The notes: generated by a model not told the origin, from the sequence alone. 64,000 bases of DNA from Austropuccinia psidii (GCA_023105745.1 JALGQZ010000001.1:68652937-68716936); one strand, 5' to 3'. Shown: positions 34,781 to 46,832, counted from the stretch's first letter. Numbers and translations: made by a program.

Positions 34781-36186
34781 TGTCAGCCTGTGAGTCAAAC
34801 CCAGAGCACAAGCATGACAGCTGAAATACCACAAACCAATGGTAGAGTAAAATACCACCAAAACATGGATCTGAGCCAAAAAGCCTGAAAATGTATCAAA
34901 AGAAAGAGAAAACTTTTTTCTTTTAAAATACACAAGTCCATAAATAATAGGACAAAGAATAACAAATCTATTCAGGTTCAAAGCAGCTTCTGAACATAAA
35001 CCTTAAGTTTCACCTCTCATCTAAGGTCCAGAGAAAGAGGCTGAACCCCTTCACATTGGTGTCCCAATTTAAGCTTCTAGTAATGGCTATCCAATAATAC
35101 CACCCAAACTGAGCTAGCATCAAAACTACAGAATATATGCCCAAATTGAAGCCAAATAAGGGTGAATAAAATATTTACCTCTCATGTCATTTCTACAGTT
35201 TTAGTGTGAGATTTCTAAAGTGAAGTCATTTGGAAAGAGCACAATCAGGGATATCTGATGGTGAAATCCATTTCCCCATAAATCATCTAGAACCAAAGTG
35301 ATTAAGGAAACAAGTTCCATACAGGATTTGAGCTAAATCCATATTTGGAGAATGGGAATTGAACATTGTATAGCCTTTCCATATTTAATGCTACCAATAT
35401 ATAATGAGGTACCATTGTGTAGAGCCCATCCCGGGCTACACAATGAGCCAATTTTGAGCTCAATATTTTGGAAACTGACAAAGTTATGACAGTTTTAAGT
35501 TTAAAATTGAATAATTTGGCTAATACACCTTTACTCCAGTATACCTTCCCATAACCTTGAATATGAGGTGTTAAATAGACAAAGGTGCATGTTTATCCTT
35601 CAATACCTCATAGATTGTTCAAAAAAGGGGCTCTATACTGCTCCTGTCCAGGATTCTATGTTTCATACACATCAGAGGAGGGCTTTGTTGTCCCCAGATG
35701 GAAACCTTCACCCTTTATTGATGAAAACTGCCCAGATATGGTTTTAAAACAACATCTTATTCCAATATAGGGTATAAAGGCTTTGTGAAAACCACAAGCC
35801 AGTCCTTGGAAGTGAAACCTCTTCACTTCCACCATGTGAACTGGCCTGCAGAGCCTGTTTTTCAGCATAAAATAGGAATTTTATTGGCACAAAAGAGAAA
35901 TACACATCCTTCTCTTCAAATCCTACATAGTAAGACTTTTTACCAACAGGTCTACTCTTAGAAAATGATCAGGAATAACCATAATTTTTTTCATTGTAGT
36001 CTTCATTATGATGACCTAATTGATAGAACTGCATCCAGGGCTTGCAACAGTACTCACCACCACTATTTCTAAATAGTAAACCACAAATATTATTATAAAA
36101 CTAACTTTTATTAACATTCTCTGTGTCACAGTAAAGATTAAAGTTTCAAATAAATTGATATTCAATTTATCCTAGAAACTGGCTTC
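34781..36186 (+). repeat. G: 3' LTR of A type, plus orientation
   Basis: Preceded by the purine block ACAGAGGGTA. It starts TGTCAGCCTGTGAGTC, the minus-strand start of A's LTR, and follows it to a CTCACCACCACTATT block near 36055 and CTGTGTCAC near 36120. The exact end near 36186 is an estimate from alignment length. Palindromes are partly eroded here (CAGATATGGTTTT near 35735), unlike in the other A-type copies. Confidence 0.75.
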
Positions 36187-37501
36187 TGCTTTAATCACAT
36201 CTATAGCTTTTTAAGAGATTCTTGAAAGGTTTCATATTTCTGCTGATCTATCTGAAGGAATATTTATGAGTAAAAAAGCTTAAATATTGTACATTTATGT
36301 CAAAAACCTACTAATTTCCAGATTTTTGGATTTCAGGAGTGTATTACTGAATTCTAAAATAATCAATTATAGGAAAATGTGTTTTTCTGTATTATCTTAT
36401 TTTAGAAGACCTTTGATAATATTAATAATTGAAAATAGTGGGAGGGATAATGTTGATTACCATTGAGGCTGTTTTAAGGTTCATTTGTCTTGTCACAGTT
36501 TCAGACACTAAAAGAATTCAATCAAACAATTATTTCAAGTAAAACAGAGATTTTCAAAATGAAAATGAAAAATAAAAGCCTCACCCAATCCTGATCTTCA
36601 ATTGCTACATAGTAATTTTTTGCCTGAAATCTAATTTTACAAGATTATCTTGTATCAACAAAGTATTATTTTTCCTGATACTTATAAAAGCTAACTAATT
36701 TATATTTTCTGCACCTGGGTCTTTCCAGAGTACTCATCAAGACTATTTCTATCATACTAAATCTGCTTAAATCTAACTTTAAGCACTTTTTCTAAATGCA
36801 GAGATAATATTAGTATTTGTGAACATCTTATAAATTAAGTCATCCTGAAAAAATCTATACTTTAGTTCAATTAATTAAGCCAATTTAACCCTCAAATCCC
36901 TTGTTTCCATGATATGCAACATTCTTCACTTTTCATTCAAATGTTTCAATTCATAAGCTTTTTCCTCAATGAATGTTTGGCTTTGATAGCCCTTCTTGAA
37001 GCCCAAATGACCAAATATCTACTTTTTTTAATTTCCCTGTTTTTCTGATTGAATCTCTATTTCTATTCAATCCCATTCTTTCAGAGGTTATTTAAAGTCA
37101 ATTTCAGAGTTCTTGGTTATTATCAAAGCTATTCCTTTTTAGAATTTGATGATAATAAATTTTTGACAATAGATGAATTAAACCTTCTATGGATATCCTT
37201 ACTGATTCTTTCACATCCTCATCTCTCATAGTTCATTAAATTACAATACCAAAATCTTCTGTATTATCACATATTTTATTTCTTTAAATGTATCTTGATG
37301 AAATAATTTTTGGAAATGAGTCCCTATGAATTTTTTCCTTCTTCAATTCTATATCCCAAGCCATTTTATGCGTAATATACTTTGGGAACAGTCTGGAACC
37401 AATTTCGGTCAGGTTGTAATTCCCAATATCCTGAAATTCAATATTTTATATATTTCTTGTTCTAAAATTTCCCAGTTATTAATAACCACTTCATGACTAT
37501 T
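36187..37501. other. AT-rich sequence without recognisable features
   Basis: No reading frame above 60 codons except 37049-37231, which shows no family resemblance, and no tRNA or LTR signature that I can see. It is probably decayed transposon sequence or intergenic DNA. Confidence 0.5.
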
Positions 37502-38900
37502 TTCAAGGTTTCACTATGAAACAATAAGTAAAACTACCAATATTTTATGTATTTTACTTTGAATGACCCAATAGAAATGGATGATAAGATTAAAAATAAT
37601 TATAATAATAAGGTATTACTATAGTTGTGGTGTGAAGTAGTCATTTCATTTAAAAATAATTAAATAGTAGTAATTTTATTATAGAAGTAATATACAAAAT
37701 TTAGGTGTTAATATTTAATAAATTCATATAATTATGTAGCTTATTTTTTTGATCAAAAACTAATAAATGGGTGAGAAATCCTTATCTGATAACATAAAAA
37801 AATAAGTGAAAATGATATTCCCAATATTAAAGCTATAGATTAATAATAATACTATCCATATTAATAAAAGAATTATTAAAGAATAATAATAGAGAAGAAT
37901 ATTATAATAGGAGGAAATAACACACTTTTAACACTTAATATGGTAATTTTTTTGATTTTATTCCTTAAAATTTAATTGCAACTTATTTAAATTGTATTTA
38001 CAATAAAAAATATATGGAAACAAAATATTTACTACTTTTATGAGGACTTAGAGAATCTAAGAGAATTTAACAAATAACATAAAAATATTGATATAATCAT
38101 CTAAAAGCTAATTACTACTACAACATATGTTATTTGGCTTTCATAATATAAGTGGTTTGTATATAAAGGATAAAGAATATTACCTCTTATTCAATGTTTC
38201 ATTCAATTTGATGCATCTGAGGGCAAACAGAGAAAGAAAGGTTCTCTATATAGTAAAGATCCTTCCTTCTAGTGCTCAGATACCTTCTTGTAGATGTTTA
38301 CTCATGTTATCCAATGTAATAAATCAATAATATAATTTATAGTCATGATGATATCATCATTTGACCTTTTAATTTCATTATTGTGCCATATTTTAGATTT
38401 ATAACCCTCACTCTAATTTTCTTACATCATAAGCTTGGAATAGGACTCAATTTTGTTCAATGATGAGTTTTAATCAAAAATATCAAGACCCCCCAGTTTT
38501 ATCTCTTCTTCAACTTTTAAACCTAAAACAAGATAGCATCAGAAATGATCATCTTTAAGTTTTACTTTGAAAATTGAATGAATTTGAGCTTTTTTACACA
38601 AATGCATCTCAGAGAGTGAGTTCTAAGTTCTTGGCATGCTCTTACCAAGGGGTGAAGAGGATTTAATTAAATCATCAAACAAAATTGGGATATTTTTCTT
38701 GTAATTCATCTTTTCTGTTGAAATGTGCTATTTTAGATCTTATACCATGTTTTAATAAGGCTATACCTTGAATATCATGATACCAATTACCTCATTCTTA
38801 ACATATAATCCATGAGAATTCGATTTTATACTTTGTTTTAAATTTGGACCACCTTTAATTTTAAGTTGGCAACTGGTATTTCTCTCAAGGGGGGAAGTCC
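37502..38900 (-). repeat. H: inverted, decayed LTR related to family D
   Basis: The reverse complement of D's LTR can be followed through this stretch: AAGGTTTCACTATGAAACAA at 37506 (D's LTR end), a block near 38150-38330 matching the TATA/leader part of D's LTR, CAGAGAGTGAGTTCTA near 38610 and CATCTTTTCTGTTGAAA near 38707. Identity is visibly low with many indels. The 38127-38330 reading frame is the counterpart of an antisense frame in D's 3' LTR (53160-53402) and is not a gene. The LTR start may extend to about 39450, with foreign sequence in between. Confidence 0.6.
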
Positions 38901-41271
38901 TTGCCTGAATAGGCCATGTGACATGGGAAAATCCAAGTGACTTATTTTAAAATCAGTTGTTTGATATCTTCATCTATCCCACAATAATACAGGTCAGCTC
39001 TACCTTCACTTGATGGACCAGGGTAAGACAAATCTCAATTCAACCACTTGCTCCAAACCTTTTGGGGGCTTGACTGATTTTCCCTTTTGATGTCTGAATT
39101 TCCACTTTTTCATGGAGTTTTTGGGATGAGGATCAAGAAAGAAAAATTGGTCAGACTTTTAAGGACTTACCCTCCTTATTATGACTAATTTATCCTTATT
39201 ACTCTTAAGTGTTTATCTAGATTTCCCAATAAATCTTATATCCTTCTTTTTGAAACTTTTTCTTGGTAACTTTGATGAATTATCAAGTATTTATTGTGGG
39301 TATTTTTAAAAAAATGAGCTACAAACCATGAATATATGCACTAATGATAAAAGCTCATTTATTCAGGTATCTCAGTACGTATTGGGTTTTCAGGTATTAC
39401 ATAAAAGGGTCATATATGCAATACTTGATGGGTAAAACAATGGTGTAAGTTCTTCTCATGTTTTATTCATTTAATTCTGATATAATCATGAATTTATGCA
39501 TTGCTATGGACTTTTTACTTCCTTTAATTGTTTTTAAAATTATAATTTCTATTCTTATGATTAAAAGAAGCTCATTCATATTGTTTGTAACCTTGTTGGA
39601 TATTCAGTCATATTGCAAACCCTCGCAATTGTTCTTGTGACGTTTTGAGGCATATTTGATGATTAATTTAAGGAGAATTGGAAACTAGGGTTGTTATTTT
39701 GAAGGTATTGAATTGAATTGTAAAGAAATTTGGAGATTCAAAATGGACTTCAATATTTTGCACAATTTTCAATTATTTTCAACCAGTTCCAATTCACTTT
39801 AAGGATTTGTATTGGATTGACTGGACCCAGAAAAAGCTGAATCATCTATGAGAGCACAGTCATGTCTCAAATTACAAAACTGTAACCCAATATTTGAATT
39901 GAGATTTCCTCTAATTTAAATATAATGAATTTCATTTGAATCATACTAACAGATACATAACTGGTTTATGAAGAGTACTATTTGTGGAATTGGACGTTAA
40001 AAATGATGAAAAAGCTAAGAATAAATTTAATAACTTATTTAGGAATGCTTATATTTATTGATATAAGATATAACTCATTTCAATTTTCAAAAATTATGTT
40101 TGGTAAAATCTCTGAAGAATGATTTTAATGTAAAATGATTCTCTATAAGCACCTTATTTACAAAATTGAAATTGAAGTACTATAAAGTTATTTTTGCTTT
40201 TCATAAGACAATATGAGCCATAATGACAGGAAAAACTATAAAAAAGTAATAACTGAAACTGAAGAAATAAAATACAACCAAAAAAAGGCATTTTGGTAAT
40301 AAAAAAACATGAATCTTATGAAATCAATTATTGGCATATTTGAAATTCATAAAAAGCTAAAATTGAAATGAGACAAAAATTTAAGAAAAGTAGGTAGAGA
40401 CTATTTGGAAAGCAATGGGATAAAGATTTTCTGGAACAAGATTAATTAGAAAAACCGCAAAATTTATCTCCAAATCACCCCCTAGAGCCTGATTTTCTGT
40501 TAGAGTTCTACTAAATAAATCTTGAAGAAAGCCCATCTCTCAGACATATTAATCATGAAAGGACCATTTAAAAACATTTTTTCAGACCGTTAATAAATAT
40601 GGATCAGCTCATAAATAAGTCACAGTATTTAAAAAGTCCTACAATCTCATGTTCTTTGTAGTAAGTGATGAGTTTGCATTAGAATTAATGAGCCTATAAT
40701 TCGTAATTTTTAATGTTAAATCTAAGGAAGGCATTAGTTATTCAAGTGAATTTCCATTAATACTAACTCATGAAAAGTCATTCCGTAGTTCATCTAAAAA
40801 ATTCTATGAGCTAGAAGTCACTCTTTTTCATTAGACATCATATCTGATTACCTTAGAGTAGCTGAAGCTTAAGAATATCACTAGATAAAATAGCTTTCTA
40901 AATACCATGTCTTTGTTAATGATCTTTCACCAGCGCTTGAATTTTTAATTCACAAATATGTACATTAAACTACTCCTTTAAATTCTATCTCAATTACTTA
41001 TGGAGGCTCTCATAAGTACTCTTCTATAATGTCCTAAAACATTTTCTGTCTGTTTAGATTTCCTCCATAATCAAACATAGTTGCTCTCAGAAGATAAAAA
41101 TTCGAATAAAAGCACTCTGTAGTATCCTGATAGGAATCTACATTATTATATACTCTTTTTGATTGATTCTACTGCGCAGCTACTACTTACTTGTATAGTC
41201 TTAATAACATACAAAAAAGTAGATGAATACTAAGCTATGGTCATAATGAGTTATTGTATCATATTTTTCAT
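38901..41271. other. Unassigned sequence left of the Copia element
   Basis: 38890-39130 is less AT-rich than its surroundings and may be another inserted fragment. The remainder has no open frame beyond 61 codons (39458-39640, hydrophobic, no resemblance), no tRNA and no repeat that I could pair. The last 5 bp (TTCAT, 41267-41271) are the Copia target duplication. Confidence 0.5.
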
Positions 41272-41504
41272 TGTTTGAGGTGTGCACTGTCGAAACAGTG
41301 CTTTTCACCCTTTATACTTTTATATGCTATTAATTTGTTATACTTTTATCCTTTTGTTTTAAAAGTAATCTAGTATCAATCTTATTGTTCATAGCTATTT
41401 TACTCTTTATGATATAAAGAGACAGTCTTTGATTGTATTTTATATATGAAAATCAAATTATAAATTATTCTTATCATTGTCCCTTCATCACCATATCCTC
41501 AACA
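41272..41504 (+). repeat. Copia: 5' LTR
   Basis: 233 bp, TGTTTGAGGTGTGCAC to CCTCAACA, aligning without gaps to 55029-55261. It contains the short inverted pair GCACTGT-C-G-AAACAGTGC and a TATA-like GATATAAAGAGAC near 41410. It is followed by AATTATCAGTACC, which could be a weak Copia-type primer-binding site. Confidence 0.93.
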
Positions 41505-41946
41505 AATTATCAGTACCAATTGCTCAGAAATTGGCACCAATTTTTATTTAAAGTACTCAAGTCATTTTGAAAACAAAAAAAATCATTATGGTAGCTGCTA
41601 GAACCCAGAGGAAGAATTTGAACCTTTGAGATATGACCACATACCCAAAAAGGTCACAAGAAATATTTAAAATAAGGGTTTTGGTAAACACACGTAAGCC
41701 CTTACGTGTTATTACCAATTTATGGTGAAAACACGTAAGTTTCTGGTAAAAACACGTAAGTGACCTTAATTTTCAAAAAAATTCCTCAGGCTCAGTTTTG
41801 AAGATTTTTTTAATTTTTTTTTCTCATATTTTTCCTGACTTGGGAGGTCAATAAGCACAAATTTTTTCAATTTTTTTTTTTGCCAAATTTCACAAATTTG
41901 GCCAATATGCCAAAATGGCATATTTTTTCAAAAATTCATGTAAAAT

Positions 41947-42260
41947 CTTCCCACTTATGAATTTCCTTCATTTTTTTATTTAAAATGAAGGGTTCAATGT
42001 GAAGAATAAAGCACCAGAATCCCATAATTTTGGGAATATTTTTGGGTGGGACAAGTGAAGGCGCCAAAAGGTTTTTTTTTAGATGTTTTTTCCCGTCATT
42101 GTAAGATGCCTATTTTTAAAAAGTGAATTTAATAACTTCCCACTTATTAATTTCCTTAATTTTTTTTTTAAATTAAAGGGTTCAATCTGGACAATAAAGA
42201 ACCAGAAGCTCATGAATTGGAAAATGTTTTTGGGTGGGACAACAAGTGAAGGTGCAATGA
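41947..42260. repeat. Internal duplication in the OTU transposon
   Basis: Two diverged copies offset by 189 bp: one starts CTTCCCACTTATGAATTTCC at 41947, the other CTTCCCACTTATTAATTTCC at 42136. Both run through GGGTTCAAT, AATAAAG, CCAGAA and TTTTTGGGTGGGACAA. They lie downstream of the OTU stop on its strand and could be 3' untranslated or structural sequence. Confidence 0.75.
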
Positions 42261-42428
42261 GTGTTTTTTTAACTGTTTTTTCTCTTGTGTGTAATATGAC
42301 TATTTTCAAGTACAAAAGTTCCACATGTTTGATAAAAAATGAGACTGAGGTGGGATTTAAGCAATAAATATGACTGAGGAGGGGGATAATTGGCATAAAT
42401 TGTATATACAAAAATCCTTCAATCAGAA

Positions 42429-43224
42429 TCAACCTCCAAAATAGTGGGTTTTTTCTGAGAGGGGGGGAAGATTGGACAAATACAACATTCTGTGTTTCTT
42501 AAATTTATCAGCCCACCCCAGGGCTTGGTTTTGGGCATGAATCTCCCAGTTTGCAGTAATGGGGGGGACTGGATAAACTTTAGAAATGATGATGTCCAAA
42601 GGAACAAAATGAGCACAACTATTCAAGAAGCAGATGAAAATGGGGGGATTATCATTTGGAGGACAGAAATAAGGGAAAAAAGAAAAAGATTGGGCTGTGG
42701 AATAAAAGAAAACTGGTCTTTTATACTTATTTGCAATTGGATCCCCCATGTCAGGCATGGACATCCACTTGCTTTTTGGAGCCTGGCCAACATCTTCATA
42801 CCATTCAATTCTTTCCAAATAAGAGGATACTGAGGAAATTAAGGTGTTCATGGCTTCATAAAGGTCTTGATTTTGGTGAATTTCTTCAGCCAAGTCACCT
42901 CTGACATCAGCCCATTGATCTTGAGTCTTGTAAATGAAGTGGGATACTGTTCTGTAGCCACAGTTTCCATCACCCTGGACATTGATGGCCTTGAAGGTGT
43001 ATTTCAATATAAACTTGGGCAAGTCTTCTGAGCCAGTTATCTGATATAATAAGTTCAAAAAATGAATAAATATCAAAATAAACAACATAAAATTACATTA
43101 AAAAGCATCAGAAACTCACAAACAGCTTGGAGCATTCATCACTTGTGTGATAGTTTCTTTGACAATGCTCACAGGTCAAGTCAATTGCATCATAGATATT
43201 CAAACTGGTGGCAGGCTTGTGTGA
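42429..43224 (-). CDS. Zinc-knuckle and OTU cysteine protease, two exons
   Basis: Exon 2 (43040-42429, minus) is open and encodes an OTU-fold cysteine protease. It has the catalytic GDGNCGYR loop (Asp and Cys) and the histidine in SCAHFVPLDI about 117 residues later. Upstream, a 79 bp intron (43119-43041; donor GTGAGT, acceptor TATATCAG) joins it in frame to an exon open to 43224 that encodes a CCHC knuckle, CEHCQRNYHTSDEC, 19 residues before the OTU domain start. The frame is closed by a TAA at 43225-43227, so an N-terminal part, perhaps a transposase, has been deleted or lies beyond another splice. OTU enzymes cut ubiquitin or similar modifiers; the substrate here is unknown. Without the intron a 219-codon frame starts at 43088, but that ATG is intronic. 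Confidence 0.75.
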
Positions 43225-44680
43225 TTATTGGGGTGTTTGAGCTTGTTTGTTTTTTTTTTTGGGGGGGCTGGGCAAAAAAATCTGAAACAATTTGGAGTTA
43301 GAGAGGTTTTGTGGGGAAAAAACCTCTTTTGGGCATGTTTTGGCCCAATACAGGCCCAATGGTGTTTCATTTTTAATTAAAAATGGGCCCAGGGCACCCC
43401 TTACAAGGTTTTACCAAATTATGACCAAAACACGTAAGTTTTTAGTAAAACCATGTAAGCTCTTATGTGTTTTTACCAATTTGCTTATGTGTTTTTACCA
43501 ATACCCTAAAATAATTATACATTAAAAATAATTACCTTAAAACTACAAAAATGCCTTAAATTGGTATAAAGCTTGGTTTAGCTTAAACCCAATTAATAAA
43601 CATGTGAAATAAATTTTACAATTGGATTCCCCATGGTAAAATACACATATACCATTTTTGTGGCATATCTGTAAAGTCAATATTTAATGAGTTATAAGTG
43701 ATAATACCTTATAAAAAACACAAATCCTTAATTATTTCAAATACCAATGAAACAACATGTGAAATAAATGGTACCATTGGATTCTCCATAAAGGTCCACA
43801 CATAAAACAATTAAGAAGCTAATCTCCAAAGTCAATACTGAAGGAGTTAAACTGAATATATGCACTTTTTTGGTCAACGCATATATTCAAGGATTTTAGC
43901 TAATATCTTTTGAAATATGCATGATAGAGTGATGAACCAAAAATAAATTCATGACGGAATTACTGTAGGAATACAGAAATGAAGTTTATTTAACAAGCTA
44001 TAAACAAGGTTAAAACCTGTGAGGGATTATTGATTAAAATCAATAGAGCTGTTGACCACTTTGTTGTGAAAGTGGCCCAAACTTTGAAAAGTAGACAGTT
44101 GGATTCTACTAGCTCATTCGTGAAGAATGGTGTATTTGTTACTATAATATTCAAGGTAAAACCCCTTGAAATCATGGTTTGAAGTTTAAAATATGAAGTT
44201 TCAACAGAAAAGATGAGTTACAAGAAAAATCATCAAAAATAGAGTTTTGATGATGTAATGAAATGCTCTTGGCAGCATAATACGGGTATGCCAAGCTATT
44301 AGAGTTCACTCTCTGAATTGCTGTAGCGTGTAAAACTTAAATGTTATTAAGGAATCAAAGCTTGAGCTTAATTTGATCATTTATGATCACTCACTGTAAC
44401 CTTAAATTAATTTTAACAGTCATATGAGTGATACAGTTGGTGAATACTGTTGGTTTATGATTAAAACTAATAAAATACACAAATTTTTGGGTTCTTCCAA
44501 GCCTTGACGTCATCAAACTTAGAGTTATAGTGATAACTCTAAATAATGGCGTAATAATGAGATAAGATGGTTTGATCATGATGTAATCATCACCAAACCT
44601 TAAAATATTGATCAATTCCAGTGGATATAATCAGTAAACGTCTACTAGAAGCCTGTTAGACTCTAGGAGGGAGGTATTTA

Positions 44681-44690
44681 CTATAAATAG
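44681..44690 (+). promoter_or_regulatory. D: TATA box of the 5' LTR
   Basis: CTATAAATAG in a GGAGGTATTTACTATAAATAGAG-like context is conserved in the 3' LTR. About 70 bases on, AAAAAGGTAATTT could be a 5' splice donor. Transcription would start about 30 bp downstream of the TATA box. Inferred from sequence form only. Confidence 0.6.
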
Positions 44691-45436
44691 AGCTCCTTTT
44701 GCTCTGTTTTCCCCTCAGACGCTTACAAAACATTCAATCATTAAATAAAAAGGTAATTTGTTTATTCTTTATATATAAAACTTTTATTTTATTAAAGACC
44801 AAAGATAATCTTATAATAATCTTCATCTTTGACATGATTATTGCAATTATTTACTTGTTTTGTTTAAATTTCTCTTAAAAACCTCAATTCCACGTAAAAC
44901 CAAGAAAAGTTGTAATTTCTCTTAAATTTTATTGTAACTACAATTTAAATAAGTTGTATTCACATTTCTAGGCGTAAATATATTCAAAACTATTGTATTA
45001 AGCATTAAAAGTAGGTTATTTCCCTTATTATAATAATTTTTCTCTATTATTACTTTTAATAATTCTATTATTGATATAAATAGTATTTATATTAATTTAT
45101 AAATTCAATATTGGTAATATTATTGTTATGAATTGTTTTTTATTAATAAAAAACAATTTTTTACGCCTTTAATATTTGTTTGTAGCAATAATAAAGTGCT
45201 TTTAAATATATTAATTATCTTATATTAATATATTTTTTTTATACATATTATTTTTTTATAATATAAACTATATTATTATATTTATTTAATAAGATAATTA
45301 TTTTACGCCATAATTATAATAATTATCTATTATTATAATTATTGTTATCTTATTTATTTCATTTATAAGGACATTCATAGTACAATAAGTAAAATATTAG
45401 TAATTTTTACTTATTTTTTCATAGTCAAACCTTACA

Positions 45437-45913
45437 TTTGGGGGCCTGGCTGTGATATTTACTCTAAAAGACCTTTACAAAGATTCTAATTGGGTCTATC
45501 CAATAATAAGTTATAATTATAATCATAAAATTATAAAATAATTTCATATTTATTGATTTTAAAAGCTATTGAGGCATTTGGAAAGCAATTGTACTGTCTT
45601 ACACATGATTTTTCACATCCTTAGACTTGCAAAAACTTTCTTTGAGTGACTCTAGTGATTAAAAAAGATATTTTATAATTTAAAAATAATTTTATATTAT
45701 AAATTAATTTTATAAAAGAATCATATTCATTTTTATTTTATTCTTTAAAAATAAAAAATATTAAAAACCAATAAAAAAGTTATTTTATTCATTTTAACTT
45801 CATTTCTTTAATTATTTTCACGTTTTAAAAGATATAAAAGCAATTTTTATGTGGAAAATTGCCATATCTTACCAAAAATAACACTTTTATATAAAAGACT
45901 TTTTTTTTATAGT
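45437..45913 (+). other. D: primer-binding block and leader
   Basis: The interior begins TTTGGGGGCCTGGCTGTG, the same block as A and almost that of B. The leader is AT-rich, non-coding and ends TTTTTTTATAG, a good 3' splice site for the ORF1 exon, as in B. An intron beginning in the LTR (AAAAAG|GTAATT near 44751) is possible. Confidence 0.55.
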
Positions 45914-46832
45914 GTTTGAAGACAATCCAACAGAGGACAACCAAACCACTGTTGAAAGATTGGTGGAAGAAACTTGTCAAAGTTCTCCAACACCAATAAT
46001 CTCTAAGAAAAAGAAAGCCATGAAATTGGACTTTCCAGGAACCACTATTCAGGACTCTGAAGGTGAGTACCTCATTTACAAATTGCCATAAGAAGTATTC
46101 CTGTGCTGAAATCTTCTTATTTCTTATTTTTCTTAAAATATGACTACCAGAAGAGGCTCCCAATACTCCATTTAATCAGATGGAGCTGGACTCAGAGGTA
46201 GAATTGATTCCTCAAAAGGGAAAAGGAAGGGCAATATCCCCAGTGGAACAGAATCCACACAAGGAAGTGCCTTATCCCAAAGGCAAGTCCCAGAAATGCC
46301 CATGATATCTGAACCAGAATTGGAGCTAAGTATGAGTGACTCAAACAGGTACAAATCACATTCAGAGGGCTCAAATAGACATTTACATGAGCCAGTACAA
46401 ACAGTACTACACAGTGTACAAAGACAAGGATTGGGAAATGTTGCCCCAAATACACCAAGGAGTGATGAACTCCTGGCACATCCTGAAAAAGTTCCTCAAA
46501 GAGGAGGAAATAGTGAGATACTCCAATTGATGGAATCCACTATCATTCAAACCTCAAATCAAAAGATCAAGGAGTATCATGCCAAAAAGAAGGAGGCAAT
46601 CAAGGAAGAAGACCCAGTAGCTTCCACCAGAAAGCCCCAAGCCAACCCACCTCCCGAAGAAGGGAAGAAGAACAAGAAAAGGAATTGGAGAAAACCATAT
46701 TCCCCAAGCTACAGGATCCCCAAAATCCAAAAAGATGCCATGGACAATGTCTTCAACATGGCCAGAACTATGATGGAACTCAAATACAAAGAGGAGCAAA
46801 GAATGAGACAACCCCATTTCCCAAAGAAATAA
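45914..46832 (+). pseudogene. D: ORF1, spliced accessory protein overlapping gag
   Basis: Exon 45914-46062 is open (FEDNPTEDNQTTVERL, then a basic SKKKKAMK stretch) and ends GAAG|GTGAGT. The intron is 46063-46150, with acceptor ACTACCAG. Exon 2 continues EEAPNTPFNQMELDSEVEL. The ORF1 core is open at 46336-46530 (MTQTGTNHIQRAQIDIYMSQ, MLPQIHQGVMNSWHILKKF) and ends at 46832 with YRIPKIQKDAM and VFNMARTMMELKYKEEQ. An early frameshift near 46285 and one indel between about 46530 and 46680 break it. The second indel shifts ORF1 and gag frames by the same amount. It matches B's ORF1 block by block. Function unknown. Confidence 0.65.

Larger units (their letters stand above)
41675..43507 (-). mobile_element. 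1833 bp inverted-repeat DNA transposon carrying an OTU protease
   Basis: The left end AGGGTTTTGGTAAACACA is matched by the right end, whose reverse complement reads AGGGTATTGGTAAAAACA. The repeats match at about 22 of the first 25 positions. AAAATA is duplicated at 41669-41674 and 43508-43513, and the intact site survives in D's 3' LTR as TTTAAAATAATTATG, which proves the boundaries. Several copies of ACACGTAAG lie just inside both ends. No transposase core is present. The zinc knuckle plus OTU gene is the kind of C-terminal module found with MULE-type transposases, so an internally deleted MULE is my best guess. A 6 bp duplication is short for that group, so the superfamily is open. Confidence 0.9.
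41617..45436 (+). repeat. D: 5' LTR, interrupted by a DNA transposon
   Basis: LTR sequence occupies 41617-41674 and 43514-45436; the rest is the OTU transposon and its second AAAATA copy. Joined, it matches the 3' LTR almost base for base in length. It contains a conserved hairpin, TTAGAGTTAT/ATAACTCTAA near 44520, also in the 3' LTR. The 43990-44175 minus-strand frame is LTR sequence, not a gene. Confidence 0.95.

Noticed and set aside
42083..42904. Plus-strand reading frames at 42083-42367, 42492-42833 and 42656-42904
   Set aside because: They are antisense shadows of the OTU gene and its flanking repeats. The minus strand has the catalytic motifs and a proper intron.
43988..44175. Minus-strand frame 43990-44175 repeated at 52468-52743
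   Set aside because: These are the two LTRs of one element, so similarity follows from LTR identity and does not show coding constraint.
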